From Chondrosia reniformis (lineage: Eukaryota > Porifera > Demospongiae > Chondrillida > Chondrillidae), in NCBI GenBank assembly GCA_947172415.1, contig OX359196.1, positions 312,501-376,500 on the forward strand: a DNA stretch of 64,000 nucleotides, read 5' to 3'. This document shows, piece after piece, positions 30,910 to 44,600 of this stretch. The translations under genes were made by a program, and so were the position numbers. Under the pieces are notes generated by a model. The model made no database searches, had not been told where the DNA came from, and worked only from the letters and a program-made list of their open reading frames with translations. Each line of letters opens with the position of its first letter. The stretch's first letter is position 1.

Positions 30910-33307
30910 TTACTGCAACACAGCCAATAGGAGTATGAAATGTTCTGGAAAGTTTTTAGCTTGCAAAGCTTTATAAATTTCAAGGACATCCCTTTCAACT
31001 GATTTCCATTCAAATATCTGATACGAATCACTAGTGATGATTACAACTGCACAGATGACATCATATGCCTTTAATCCGAGTACACGACCTCTTCCATCAG
31101 ATTTGTAAACAGATTCAATCTACAGCATATAAATATCTATGTAATTATTCTATAGTTATTATGACACTTCTGGTATAGTACCTTATTCATCCATTTGGAA
31201 TATGAGTGCATTTTGATATCCAAGAATGATGTGATTCTATGGAGATGTTTCTTTTGTGCAGTGATACCCATAAATACGAGTTTTGAGTGAAATGTCAATG
31301 GATCCTGGTGAACTAGTAGCTCTGGGAAATATAACGTAATGTAATTATATATTCATGGTTTTATAGGTGCCCTCAAAAACAAGTCAATTTACCCTTTTTA
31401 ATTCTGTCAAAATGTTGAATGTGCTTCTTGTTACGACAGATATCAACCTCAGCACGTTTTCCATTATTTTGTCTCACATAATCAAACAGGGTTGTTTTAT
31501 ATCTGCTAACCAAATCAGTCACAGGTGTGCTATCAATATGAGTTACATAGTCAAGAGGTCTTATCTGAGCATCACTTTCTAGATCCACTGCACATATAAG
31601 CAACTGAAAAAATGGTTACAATGTATATATTTGAACCACATGCATTATCGGAAAAGCATTCTATTATACATTATAATAGTCAGTTGTTAAGAATAACCTT
31701 TAAAATATAAGGCCACTGGAACTCTTCTACTGAGCTATATGATAACCATATAGCATGCATTGCTAATTAATGCCCACTTTCACTCTCTCTTTAGATATAC
31801 TGTAGGTACATGTATTTACAGTGTAAGTACAGAGTATAGCTTTGCAACAGAATATTTGTACATGACACAAAGTGTGCATACTCCTTTCTTTTGAGTTCCT
31901 GGAATCTCTTGTAAGGTAGCCCCCTCATAAAATTTTATACCACTAGTTGAAGAAAAGTCAATCTTTAAGGTAAATGCAAGTGCTACAAATAAATGATATC
32001 AAAATTTATAAACATACATGCGAAGTCAATGACATACGTACGTATATACACCTACATTCATAATCAGATCCCATATCAGGGTTGTTTACAGTCTTTTGCC
32101 CTGAGCTGGAAGGTGTTTCCCCAGCAGTTGCTGGACTTGCAGTTATAGTAATAGTCGGAGCAACTGTCTTACTAGTCAGCCCAGCAGAATAAAGAGGTGG
32201 ACTGGTGCTTCTGGTATCAGTACTAGTCACAGGTACTTGGCTAGCTTGATTAGTCTGAGAAGCTGTAGTCCCAGAAATAATTATAGGAATAGGTTATGGT
32301 CTTGTTTAAGTGGCAATAAAATGGAGTCTACTATGATATGTAGGAAAAATGTATTCATTTAGTAAGCTATGCAGTATATATGTATTTCATCCATCACTTA
32401 ATCTAGTGGGAATAATGAAAAATTTCGTTATTCTATGATATTATGCATAAGAGTTAGTCTGTTAATATCTCATAGCTGCAAAGTGATAACGTTTCTATAC
32501 AAGTTTACAGTATAAAAGTTACAAGTATATAGATATAGGTGATCAACAATAAAAGCTGATCAATGAATATATCTCCAATCTTGAGGCTATGTAAATACAC
32601 TATATCTATACAATGTAGACTTACCAGAAGAGGTTTTGGATCCAGCCATATGAGAGGTAGGAGAGCTCTGACCATGAGGATTGGAAGTTATTTTTACAGC
32701 AGAGCCTGGAGCCATTGCACTAGATTTGGCTGAATTCACCTGCTGTTCAGAACTTTTCATCCTTTTCATCTGCCTTTTCTTTTCCTGATCGGCTACCTTA
32801 AACTTTAGCAAATTATATTTCTTCATCCACTTCTCCAACTCCTTCTTAGCAATTGATAATTCTTCTTTGTCTCTGCACTGAGGAGAACAGTAATCAAATG
32901 GACCAAACTCCTCATCCACGTAGGCTGGCTTTCCACAGTTACATAGTTTCGGTTGTATATAATGATATCCACTGTACTGTTGATGGTGTTGCTGGTGTTG
33001 ATGGTGTTGATGGTGTTGCTGGTGTTGCTGGTGTTGCTGGTGTTGCTGGTGTTGTTGGGGGTATGTGGCTGATACAGCTGAGTCATAATAGAAGATACAT
33101 TTGTATACGATATACATATTATATATTCTACAAAAGTATTCTACTTGAATGTGCTCCTGGTTGTGAATGTTCTTCTTGTTCGTGCTTTGTTGGTGGATGA
33201 TGGCACTGCTTACAATGATTGCTGTAACCATCAAATGTATACTCGTTACAGTTACAGGAAGGCTCCATACATCTTCCTCGGAATGTTCCTCTTTTGTCTC
33301 TTCCCAT
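30910..33307 (-). CDS. Intact 494-residue member of an unrecognised Cys-module family
   Basis: Seven exons fit by phase: 33307-33145, 33077-32625, 32262-32056, 31982-31882, 31603-31393, 31321-31182, 31119-30910 (1485 nt, no internal stop). The N-terminus MGRDKRGTFRG is followed by CNCNEY...CKQCHH, a Gln/His-rich run, then CNCGKPAYVDEEFGPFDYCS and a Lys/Glu helix. A Ser/Thr linker and a C-terminal domain of about 220 residues follow (KIDFSSTSGIKFYEGATL; IRPLDYVTHIDSTP; VDICRNKKHIQHFD; GITAQKKHLHRITSFLDIK; LGLKAYDVICAVVIIT; NFPEHFILLLAVLQ). I do not recognise this domain. Only 118 bp separate the start from the GST start on the other strand. Copies or fragments of the domain lie at 23171, 29730-30560, 24415 and 13700. 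Confidence 0.72.
32285..32400. other. Small local inversion next to exon 3 of the minus-strand gene
   Basis: The block CTTGTTTAAGTGGCAATAAA plus ATGGAGTCTACTATGATATG reads in plus orientation here as it does at 19875-19920, while the exons on both sides are inverted relative to that copy. The acceptor used upstream of ASQTNQASQ therefore differs (ACTACAG/CTTCTCAG). Confidence 0.55.
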
Positions 33308-33425
33308 TACGTCTCCTTCGATCTGAGTTTACTGGAATACATGAGTGCTTCTCAGAATTGGGGGATACACCTGGGATTTTACCAAGGAAGACGTCATTGT
33401 TAAGGGCACTCGTCACCTGATCAAA

Positions 33426-35151
33426 ATGGCGGCACTTGTGCTCGGATACTGGAAGATAAGAGGGGTACATTCATTTGTAACGCCCTTCTCGCACCAGATG
33501 ATATACGTAGATAATATATTTTACTGGTTGTTCAGCTCGCTCAACCAATCAGACTACAGCTGAAATACCTCGGTCTGGAGTTTAACGATGTCCTATACGA
33601 GTGCGGGGGGCGTAAGTTACAGCACTCATTAATGCACACAATCTCAACTGCTTATGGATGCCAGTGTATTATTGTGTCATTTCTGCGTAGCACCCGATTA
33701 TGACCGAAGCTGCTGGCTCTCTGTGAAGGAGACGATGGGTTTTTCCTTCCCCAATGTACGTCAACCAGACCAGCTATATGCCCTGCATGTCTACCATGTC
33801 ATGTTGTGTTATCATTTTGTATCATTTTCAGCTTCCATACCTGATTGACGGAGACATCAAGATAACACAGAGCACGGCTGTGAGTTGAATGTATTTGCTA
33901 GAGTTGGTCACTTCAGCTCAACCTTGCCTCGTTCCTTCAGATAATGAAGTATCTCGCCAAGAAAACAGGAAAGCTCTGTAAGTCAGCCATTTTTAATTAC
34001 TCTAAGAAGCTCTTTATACCTGTGTCTATATGAATGTCCAGCACTGTCTAATCCTACATACACTAACCTGACTGCATTGAGCATCTGTATACTCTGCATC
34101 ATTGCATTCTGTTTATCACTACACAACACATTTCTTGCTTTCATTTCTATCTGCTTACTTGGCAGTGCCACTGAATGACAGGGAGACCTGGGAGATGGAC
34201 ATGCTGGAGCAGCAGGTCGGTTGCTTAGTTACTTGATATTGTCACTGTCAGCTGATGTGTCTTGTTCATAATGTTTAGGTGTATGACTTGCGCAATGGAT
34301 TCGTAGGTCTCTGCTACAATCAGAAGTTTGTAAGTATGGAAATACCTTGTGTGTGTTTAAATATTGATTAATTAACAAACAAGCATCTCCTCCCCTCCTC
34401 CCCCTCTTCCCCTCCCCTCTCCATCCCTCCCCTCCCTCTCCACCCCTCCCCTCCCCCTCTCCACCCACCCACACGTACAGTGAGCCTTGTTATCCATTCA
34501 CATGTCTAGACTAGTTCTAAATAATGAGATATCCTTATCATGTGATAGTCACATGACACTTGTGCGTATTAGGATGAATTGAAGGATGGCTACATTGAAA
34601 AAGCTAAAGTGTCTTTGAAGAGGTTCTCTGACTTTCTAAATGATGGCAGGGCGTGGTTGGCTAATACAGTAAATCTATTTAACTAACTCATACCATGCAC
34701 GCATGTATTTCCTAGTAATATGAATGTATATAAATATCATATTGTGTATATAAATGTATATGCTGTATCTGAGCATGCCATTCCTTATAATTACAAGTGT
34801 CTCCCTCCTTCCTGTATGCAGCTTACACATGTTGACTTCATGTTCTACGAGATGTTGGACCAACACAGACTGCTAGAGCCAACCATCCTCAACGACTTTC
34901 CGAACCTCCAGGTAATACTGCATGACTAGTAATAATTTTAAGAGATAACTTGTAACTCTCTGACCTTCTCACAGGCTTACATTGAGCGATTTGAGGTGAG
35001 TGTCTTCTGAAGAGCTTAAAGACACAGAGTTACTCAGTGCATCTGCTCTTCCTTCCTCTCCCTTCAGGCCATCCCCAAGATCAAGGCTTACATGGAGTCC
35101 CCAGAGTTCATGAAGAGGCCTTGCAATAACCCAACTGCTAAATGGAAGTAG
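33426..35151 (+). CDS. Mu-class glutathione S-transferase
   Basis: Cytosolic detoxifying enzyme that conjugates glutathione to electrophiles. The start is MAALVLGYWKIRG (ATG 33426), with the glutathione-activating Tyr in LGYW. It continues LAQPIRLQLKYLGLEFNDVL, then PDYDRSCWLSVK and FPN. The next exons read LPYLIDGDIKITQST and AIMKYLAKKTGKL, with the TQS glutathione-binding turn. The all-alpha domain follows: DMLEQQVYDLRNGFVGLCYN, LKRFSDFLNDGRAWLANT, THVDFMFYEMLDQHRLLEP, FPNLQAYIERFE, and AIPKIKAYMESPEFMKRP to NNPTAKWK. About eight exons and the usual family length. It is divergent from the 494-residue minus-strand gene. Its 3' end is duplicated in inverted form at 24.5-25.2 kb. Confidence 0.93.
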
Positions 35152-35688
35152 TTGCCTCTTAAACTTCTCTACTTATATACTTTATAGGTGTTTAAACTAC
35201 ATATATACAAGTACAGATATTTATATAATAGGTTAGGGATAAGTATTTTTGATACCAATTATTAAATACAGCAGTCGAGCACATTGAGCTATTATAACCT
35301 CTATTTAAAATACCATGGTTCTATTATAAACATGTAAAATGCAAGGAATTACAAAAGACAAAAAAAGACAAATTTAATACTCCCCAGCTACGATCACTGA
35401 CAAAAGGTGGAATTCCCAGAAGCAGCTGACAATGTCTGGTCAAGTGCAGAAGACTCATATCCTCATCCAAAGCTCTCACTAGGTTTAGTTCCCTATAGGC
35501 CTTTTTACTCTAAAGTAGATGTAGCATGTTAGAAGATGGTGTTTTAGATGATTCATGTAGGTACAGTACCATAACAAAAATTGAAATATAATCATTACAA
35601 ATTAAAACACTACCAAAACGTAATATGGTTTTCATGGATACTCAGAATGAAGGGCTCAGGTGAATACAGATAATACAAAAACAAACAA
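35152..35688. other. Intergenic, contains interspersed repeat copy 4 (minus, 35380-35570)
   Basis: Between convergent GST (plus) and laminin (minus) ends. The repeat shows GACAAAAGGTGGAATTCCCA, CTAGGTTTAGTTCCCTATAG and AGAAGATGGTGTTTTAGATG. No gene seen. Confidence 0.75.
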
Positions 35689-38600
35689 TTATTTTCCAGG
35701 TCCACCAGTCAGAAGACAAGCAGTATTGCGATTGTTATTTTGATTGATTTCTAATGCCAACTGTTCAATGACTATTTTAATGCTCTGAATGTCATCTCTA
35801 ATCTTCTGTTGCATTTCTCGTATACTCTTTTGTTGTTGTATTATTCCTACATTTGGCAGTGAAAATAAGGCAGTTCATATACATGTACATAACTGTTTTA
35901 ATCTATCCAGAATTATGCATGTTATGTACACTGTATGGACATATGAATATACATATGTATTTCAGTGGAAGTTGATAGTTTTACACTCTGTTGCTATGGG
36001 CCCTGGAATAGATATTGTATGTATACAATTAATTCATAACCAATAACTGTTCTATACTCCATTGCCATGGTGATCAGGAAGTCCTGGAATAGGTATTGTA
36101 TACATACTTCTACTCTTTTCTATGTAAGGTCACCTTTGATATGTGATAGCTGAACGAGACCCTTTTCTTTTAAAGCTTCCACTTGGACTTTCATTCCTTC
36201 TGTAACTCTTAACTGCTCTGTTGTTTCGTCCAACTTCTCTTCTGAATCAGTTCTCAGCTCCCCAAACTCTCTCTGCATCTTATCAGATTTCTAAACATAG
36301 AGGAAATAAACAAACTAACATAATAGAATATGCATTTCTTCTTAACTTATCTTTTGGTATTTTTTGAGTGTCTAGAAACATTTGATAACAAGAAAGAAAT
36401 CAACAACTGTGTCTCTAGACGCTCAAAACATATCGAAAGATGAACCCTTCAAAAGATAACAAACTACCATTAAGTATAAAAATAAAAAATAACAATTAAA
36501 AAATAGATTGACAGACACACACACTCATTAAATCATACACAATATACAATGAATATACAGTGAGCTTGTACTAATATATGAAAGATCTAAATCACCATTT
36601 CCTGCAGTCTCTCAAGTATAAGGGACTAAGGAAACATAAAGAATATAACAGACTAAAACACAAGCTTTATGAGACTTTGGACAAGCCTACTCATGTGTAA
36701 CAGAATATCCTGCAGGTAATGTGAAATCTTTGCTCAAAGTCTTGGTAGAGTGAGTGACCAGTTCAGTGTTTTATAGAATGAATCGGAAGCAGTGGAAATG
36801 ATTAAACAAAGCTGACACAAGGATATACTATACAAGTCAATCACGTACTGTCTTTGCTTCTTTTGCTAGCTCTTCAGTTTGACTTGTTCTTTTGTGAACT
36901 GCTTGCAAGTGAATAGTGTTTTCTTTGCATAGTGCTTCTGCTTCCTCTAAATCTGGTTCCAGAAGATCTAAAATCATTTCAGTCTCCCTCAAATCCTGTT
37001 CAATGTTATCAAGAAGGATGGAAGTCTACGAGGGGATTGAGGATCACAACTCACAGGTCACAATGGAAAGGAGAGTAAACAGTGAACACTAAATATACTT
37101 GGTTGCTATTCTGATTGGCTTCGGCAGTCCTTTCTTCAGACATAGATACGTTACTTTCTGTCTCTGATGCCATCTCATTAAATGCTTTAATGTCATTCCT
37201 TACTACATTTGCTCTATTTGTTACCTTAAAGGCTATTGAACTAAGGAGAAGAGATTTTGTTACTAATAATAGAACACAGTAATGACATCACCCTAATATG
37301 GGGATCTTTCGTACTTGGCATTATTAGCTGTTGAAAATATGCCATTTGCTTCTATTCCAAGATCATCATTACTGGCATTCTGCCACTCTGGAAAGGAATT
37401 TAATGTCATATTCAGTTCTTCAAGCAACTGCAAAACCTATGGTGCAAGATAAGTGGTGTCATAATAATCATGTGACTGCCATGTGACTACACATAAGTCT
37501 TACCTGCTCTGGTGTTTTGGACAATACGTATGACAGGGTCTCAAGTTCTAACTTTGCTATCTCTTCCGGAAGATTATTCTACAATCAAATGATACGAGTG
37601 TGTAAATAAGAGCCCCTAAGAGTGACACAGCGACACCAGGGGAAATTCCCTTAAGTACTTGCTTACCATGAGGTACAATTCCACTTCGTCCATTTTAATG
37701 TGAACATCAATTGTGAGAAGAAATGTCCGTTCAATGTTCATTATAATTATCCTAATTCTGTCAAGTGTTATATTTCCAGTGACTCCGAGTGCTATAATAT
37801 CATTTTTAAGCATATCTAGAATCATTTTTGCATTGCTTATATTTAATTTCAGCTCTTCTCCCAATTCTCTGGCTTTTCTGGCAGATTCTGAGGCCAGTGT
37901 GGCGTTAGCATACAGACCACTGCATACTGTATAATTTGAGGAACAGAAACCACAACCCTGGCTCTCCACCCTAGATCCACCACACACCAGACATTCATCG
38001 CCATAGTTACCACATAGTTCTTTAGTAACATCCCCTAAATGCGCGGTAATGTCATTGAACAGAATTTGTAAGTCTGTTATTCTTTGCTGGAGAGATTTTC
38101 GTCTTTCCTCAAATGTACTTCTACCCCTTTTATCATTATAGTTGTCGATGAAGAGTGTCATGTTGGAAGAGAGGATCGTAGCTTGTGCTTTAATTACCTC
38201 TGCTTCGTTTGACCTGTTTCTTCCTTCCACCACCAGTTGCCAAAGAGGGTCACAGTCTGCCAATGGATAGGACCTGTTTAGGCCAGCTAACTCACCAACA
38301 AGGAAGGTCAAGGATGTGTTAAGGGTAACCACTAGTGTAAACAACTCTTCATTGGATGAATTGGACTCTGTTAAATTTTGGTAATGATCCATTGCTAGGG
38401 ACAGCAGGTGCGTCAGTGTCATATTAAGATCAGTCAATATCTCATCAGTACTAGTATATTCTGTTGCATTAAGACTGCTGTTGGCTATCGTGTCTTCAAT
38501 CTGGGAGATCAGGCTAAAGAGGTCGGCGAGAGGAACAATGGTGATATTCAATACTTCAGTGAACTCAACGGCTATGTGAACATCTTTCATGAAGCTTCCT

Positions 38601-41600
38601 ATTCTGTCATTCCATCGCTCAAAGCACTCGTCACAAGGTTCACACTCGGGAAGGAGGCCGGAGGTGTCCAGGAGGCAGGTGTCACATTTGTTGCCAGTCA
38701 CGCCCTCTTTACATGGGCACTTTCCTGTATCCTTGTCACATATGGTTGATAACGAAGAGATGTTAGGACAGCTACAAGCTTAGAGGTGGACGGAAGGAGG
38801 CATGTGAGGGGGTGGATATAGATAGGTGGATGAGTGGATGGACTAATTAACAATGGAATGATGGATGGATGGGTGGATGGATGGATTGATGGATGGATGG
38901 ATGGATGGATGGATGGATGGATGGATGGATGGATGGATGGGTGGGTGGGTAGTTGGATGGATGGATTAATGGATGGATGGATTGATGGATGGATGAGTAG
39001 ATGGATAAAAGGTTCGTTTTATCAATCTCACTTACGAATACAGAATCCTTCAAATTTGTAGTAACCATCTTCACAGTCACAGCAATCTCTTCCTGTATAA
39101 CCAGTTATGCAATTACAGTAGCCATCCTACAACGGAAGAGGATTACTTGAAGCTGCATCAGATGTTGCTATGACAACTATGGACAGCTGTTACCTGAGCT
39201 GTGCAGTTAGTAGAGGTGGCACCCTGAGTGCAGCAATCACAGGACCTGCACACTCCTAAAGTTGTTAGGCCATAGGTACCAGGAATGCACTCGTCACATG
39301 ACAGACTTGTGACATTCTCACGACAGTCACACTGTCCACTGAATCGGTCACAGAATGTGTTTGAGACAGTGCCAAGAAAACTACAATTGCATTCTACAAA
39401 CAACCAAACAAACATCTTCTAAAGTTTAATAAGCAACTCCTAAAAAACAGGATTAATTGGTCACATGCATTTAGTTTGTTTACCTTTACAGTCTTGTTTC
39501 GTAGCATCGCCATAGTAACCATCCTTGCACAACTCACAATTGTCACCCACATATGGTTCAATACAATTACATACTCCATTAACAGTATTGCAGGCTGGTC
39601 CAATAGAGACAGTGTTGTCATGACAACTACATCTCCCACAACCACCTTCTGGTTGACTAGGGACACCAAAGAAACCAGGAGCACACTTCCCACAGTCCGA
39701 GCCTATAAACCCTTCTGGGCACTCACAATGTACTTCATTGGTCTCAGTCATGTGACATTCATCTGTAAATTGATTGGGTGCATCTGGTCCACCATAACAG
39801 AGGCAAGGTTCACATGTGTTTGAAGTATAGTTTCTATAGTAACCAGATATGCAGTCCTCACAAAAGTCACCCGTAGTAAAACCAGTACAGTTGTAACAAA
39901 TGTTGCTTTCCGGATGGCAAGAGTTGGAGTAGCCAAAGCAGAAGCACTTGACGCAAGCAGCAAACTGCCCTCCAAACTGCGGATCCCTCGTGTAGCCTTC
40001 AGCACATGACTGACAGTAGATCCCCGTCCTACTGACATCACATTCACATTCCTCCACAAAGTTGACTGGAGTTAAGGGCGTGTCAACATAGGGGTGGGAG
40101 GGGCTGTTGACAGCATAGTCAAGGTGAACTTGGTATATTTCAATAAAATGTTCTGAGGAATCACTTAGAAATTCAATATGTAGTTGAAGTGTCATCAGAT
40201 TGGCTAACACTCTACGTACGTCATCATAACTAGCCTCCTTTGGTATAAACCCTGACTTGGTGAAATCACCCTCTCTCAAAGGAATCTAAAGTGATGGAAA
40301 GAGAGAGTTAAGGATGTGAGCAAGACTAAGTCTCCTCAATCCAGTACATATTTACTGACCACATAAGATGATATACTTTCACTGATTGGCTCCAACTCCT
40401 GCTCCAGGGAGATGAAGGTGTACTTGTTCAACTGACTGCCCAGAACCAGTTTAAGGTTGGCCACAGAGACTGAATAATTCCCATCAACCCTCAGAACAGC
40501 TGTAAACACCAGATAATGTCCATAGGCAGTTCTTTTATCTCCCAGAAAGGATTCAGGGAAGTTGATATCCAACACTGAACTGCCAGATGAGTCTGACGGA
40601 AGCCAACTCAATAGTGCATCACTAGTGATTCAAAGAACAATAGCAATCAACTGATTCACAATCAACTGACTCTCACACAACTGACTTATACTGCTGCTAA
40701 ATCTTACCTTTTCCAAGATATGTTCCCAAAAGTACTGCTCCATCCCAGAATTTCATCTTGATCTCTGAAGGTATAGGCCACGGATCCCTGAAACCAACCC
40801 TCATCTGGGAAACATGTGTCTGAGAACCCATTACAGAAACAATCTATACAGAAATCTTCAATCTTTGGTCCCGGGCCAAGTGGGCTGGACTCGCATGTGT
40901 CACACCTCCTTCCAGCCACGCCCTCCCGACACTCGCACTGACCACTCTCTACATCACATGTTGCGGCAGGAGTACTACCACCTCTGTCACAGTCACACGG
41001 CAAGCAGCCGTCTTCATCAAAGCCCCAGTGATCAGATAAACACATGTCACATTTCTCCCCCGTGATGGCAGGTCTGCAGGTACAGACGCCATCCTCGTCA
41101 CACTGGTCTGAGAGGGCCCCGGTGGTGTTACAATCACATGGGATGCATCCTCCAGGACTACCAAAGGAGAAGTGATCTTCTTCACACTCAACACACATCA
41201 CGCCTCTGACCCCTGGAAGACAAACACACTGCCCATCGTCCAAATCACACTGGCCATGTCTTGAGCCATCTTCATTACAGCTGCACTCTATAGCAACCAG
41301 GAATCAGGAAAGATAAGGGCATCACTACCACTGAACTAATGTATTTATGCATAATATCACTGGATACATAGCACCATCTTTGCAGGAACAGGTTAGATAG
41401 TGACTGGCTTGTTTTTCCATGCTTACAGTGGGAGAGGTTGAAGATATGGACTTTTATAAATCAGTAACTTGATTATAACAGTAACTTGATTATAACAACT
41501 AGGAAGCCAAGGATGGCATTGCAAAGAATTCTCACTATATTACCATTCAAGTGGAACCTATTTATATAAATATTGTGGAAGTCCTATATTAAGTGGAGTA

Positions 41601-44600
41601 GCAAGTTAAATTGTCTCCTACCTGTACACCCTTCAGAGGTGAAATTAAAATGGTGAGGAAGGCACTTGTCACATGTTCTCCCTGTGACGCCTGGCTTACA
41701 GGGGCACTGTCCTCCAAGCTTTTCACAGGTCTTGTTAAAAGATCCAGTAATGTCACAATTGCAAGCTAAAAACACAGTATATATACCAGTATATACACAG
41801 TGAGATATTGCATCATTCAGCACAGGTGCATATATACCAGTATATACACAGTGAGATATTGCATCATTCAGCACAGGTGCATATATACCAGTATATACAC
41901 AGTGAGATATTGCATCTTTCAGCACAGGTGCATATATACCAGTATATACACAGTGAGATATTGCATCTTTCAGCATAGGTGCATACATATACCAGTATAT
42001 ACAGTAAGATAGATCAGTGAGATATTGCATCATTCAGCACAGGTGCATATATACCAGTATATACAGTAAGATAGATCAGTGAGATATTGCATCATTCAGC
42101 ACAGGTGCATATATACCAGTATATACAGTAAGATAGATCAGTGAGATATTGCATCATTCAGCACAGGTGCGTACATATACCAGTATATACAGTAAGATAG
42201 ATCAGTGAGATATTGCATCATTCAGCACAGATGAGGAAGTGCTACAAGTGCTTTGTTAGGAGATATTGCAGCATAATCTAATATCTGAGACTATAGCTAT
42301 AGCTGTAAAGTACATTTAATCTAACACTTACGTTTAGCTCCAGTGGTGACAGTTATGATCACTTCAATGCAACGAGGATCTAACTTTACAGTGGGCGGAG
42401 CCAAAGGATCATCACATGAGACTGATATATTAGCTCCTACTGTAATGTTGACGTTGTAAAAGTTGCAGTATGGTATGTTAATCTCATCGGAACAGTCTAT
42501 ATCGATTGTTGGTATGGTAATGTTGATAGAGGGCGGAATCACAGGAACAAAATCAATCTAATCAGGGAAATACTCTTGTAAACACAAGACGTACATAATA
42601 TATTAACATTTTACTCTGGTTCCTCCCACCTTGTCAATGAGGATCACAGTAGGGCCATCCCCATCACCAGTATCAACTTCTATGTCAATATCAACTGTAG
42701 TATTTACAGCAGTACAGAGAGTTGGCAAAGCTACTAAATAGGTCCCTGTGCTTGATGAATATACTGCTTCTGAAAGTGGTACAGTGATGTTGCCATCTTC
42801 ATTTAGTTCACAGTTACTGTCGTTGGGGAAAGTGGTTCCATTTGGAAATACAATATTAACAAAAATTATTATATCACCATCTGAAGAAGTGTTCTACAAA
42901 GAGATGTCATGTGACAACATGTGACATCATCATGAGGTTCCACTTCAAATTTAAATTTCTTACCTCTGGAATGATAAAGACGATCACAGGTGTATGTACC
43001 CCAGGAGGAAGGTCATCAATAGTAATCTCTATTGTTTCATTTTCTTTGACTATCACAACATAGGGATCCTCCGGGAAAGTACCGTTTATTATAATCTGCA
43101 GATGATAAATGAAAATAGCTAACGCTACATGCAGTAAAATAATGCAAGGAAGAAACTTCAAGAAAAGTAAAAGGTATACTGTATTCCTTTTATCTGCTAG
43201 AGAGCTAGTGTTGAGAAGAGCAAACTGGTCAAGTTGTTTCTGAAAGTGTGTTAATACAAATGTCCGCCATTGAGGATACACAATTATATGACTTACATCA
43301 GTTGGGTCTATTGTGGGAACGTTCTCCACTTCCACTGTCACATTTATTTCCACATAAAATTCATCTGGAATTTCATCACATTTTAATCCTTTTATATTCT
43401 CTTTACAGTCACACTGTCCTGTTGTTGGATTACACAATAAACTCTTGGATCCACCCTCATTACAATTACAGGGTTCACACCCTTCTGGATTCTGACCACT
43501 CAAACAGCAACTTCCTATCTGCAGAAAAATGATGCTATATAGTAGCTAATCATGTGAGAATCATGTGAGAATCATGTGACTATCAGTCCTACCTTGCACA
43601 TGTCACAATGCAGCCCTGTCACTCCCTCTTTACAAGGACATTGTCCAGTTACCTGGTCACACTCCGTACCAGTGGATCCCTTGGGGTCACACCCACACTC
43701 TACACATATATAGGGATATACATGTGATAACACAATAACAGGGTACCACTTCATGCATTGATAGGGCCTGTAACTTTTGAATTATTTTCAGCTAGGTTTC
43801 CATGGTCAATGATGAAGGGTGAAATTACCAGAAACAGCTATTGCAGGTAAGCTGGTCCTATATGCGACAGTGCTGCTGGTACTTACCTTCACATCCTTGA
43901 GGGTTGGTAGCGGTCAAGTTGAAGTATCCCGGCAGACAAGTGTCACAATTGGTGTTCTCTGATGAATCATCCACATTGTCTTTGCACAAGCACTGACCGG
44001 CCAACAGACTCTTTAATGGCATGTCATCTTGAATACAAGCTCCCTTGTTGAGTGAACCAGCCGGATCACAAGTGCATCCTATACCATGGTAACAACATCC
44101 TCACACATAGGTACCATGGTAACAACATCCTCACACATAGATACCATGGTAACAACATCCTCACATATAGGTACCATGGTAACAACATCCTCACATATAG
44201 GTACCATGGTAACGACGCCCTCACATACATATAGGTACCATGGTAACGATGCCCTCAGGTATATTCAGCACATAATAATACAAGTTGTGCGATAATGGGA
44301 GAGGTAGTGTTGTCCAACTAGTGAGGATGGGAGTGGAGGTGCTGGAGTGTAAAGTTGCCATATTTGGGCATTACAGCTGTATAGTTGTGTAAATGCCACT
44401 TTATTTCATAACCACAGGAGTAGCAATAAAATGCTATATAGTGGTGGACAAGTTATATAGGGTAATAGGACCTCCCACCACAGTATTCCCTCCATTGTGT
44501 GTCAACACCCTAATGTATATTGTTTACAATATCTCTAGATAATAAGACCAACCAATAGTTCATATCTCAAACCTCCAGCACTGAAGTCCCAAAATACCTT

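Noticed and set aside
30747..31031. C-terminus LKTFQNISYSYWLCCSN for the minus-strand gene
   Set aside because: It is in the wrong frame; the frame set by the upstream exon ends NFPEHFILLLAVLQ at 30910 and aligns with the copy at 23910.
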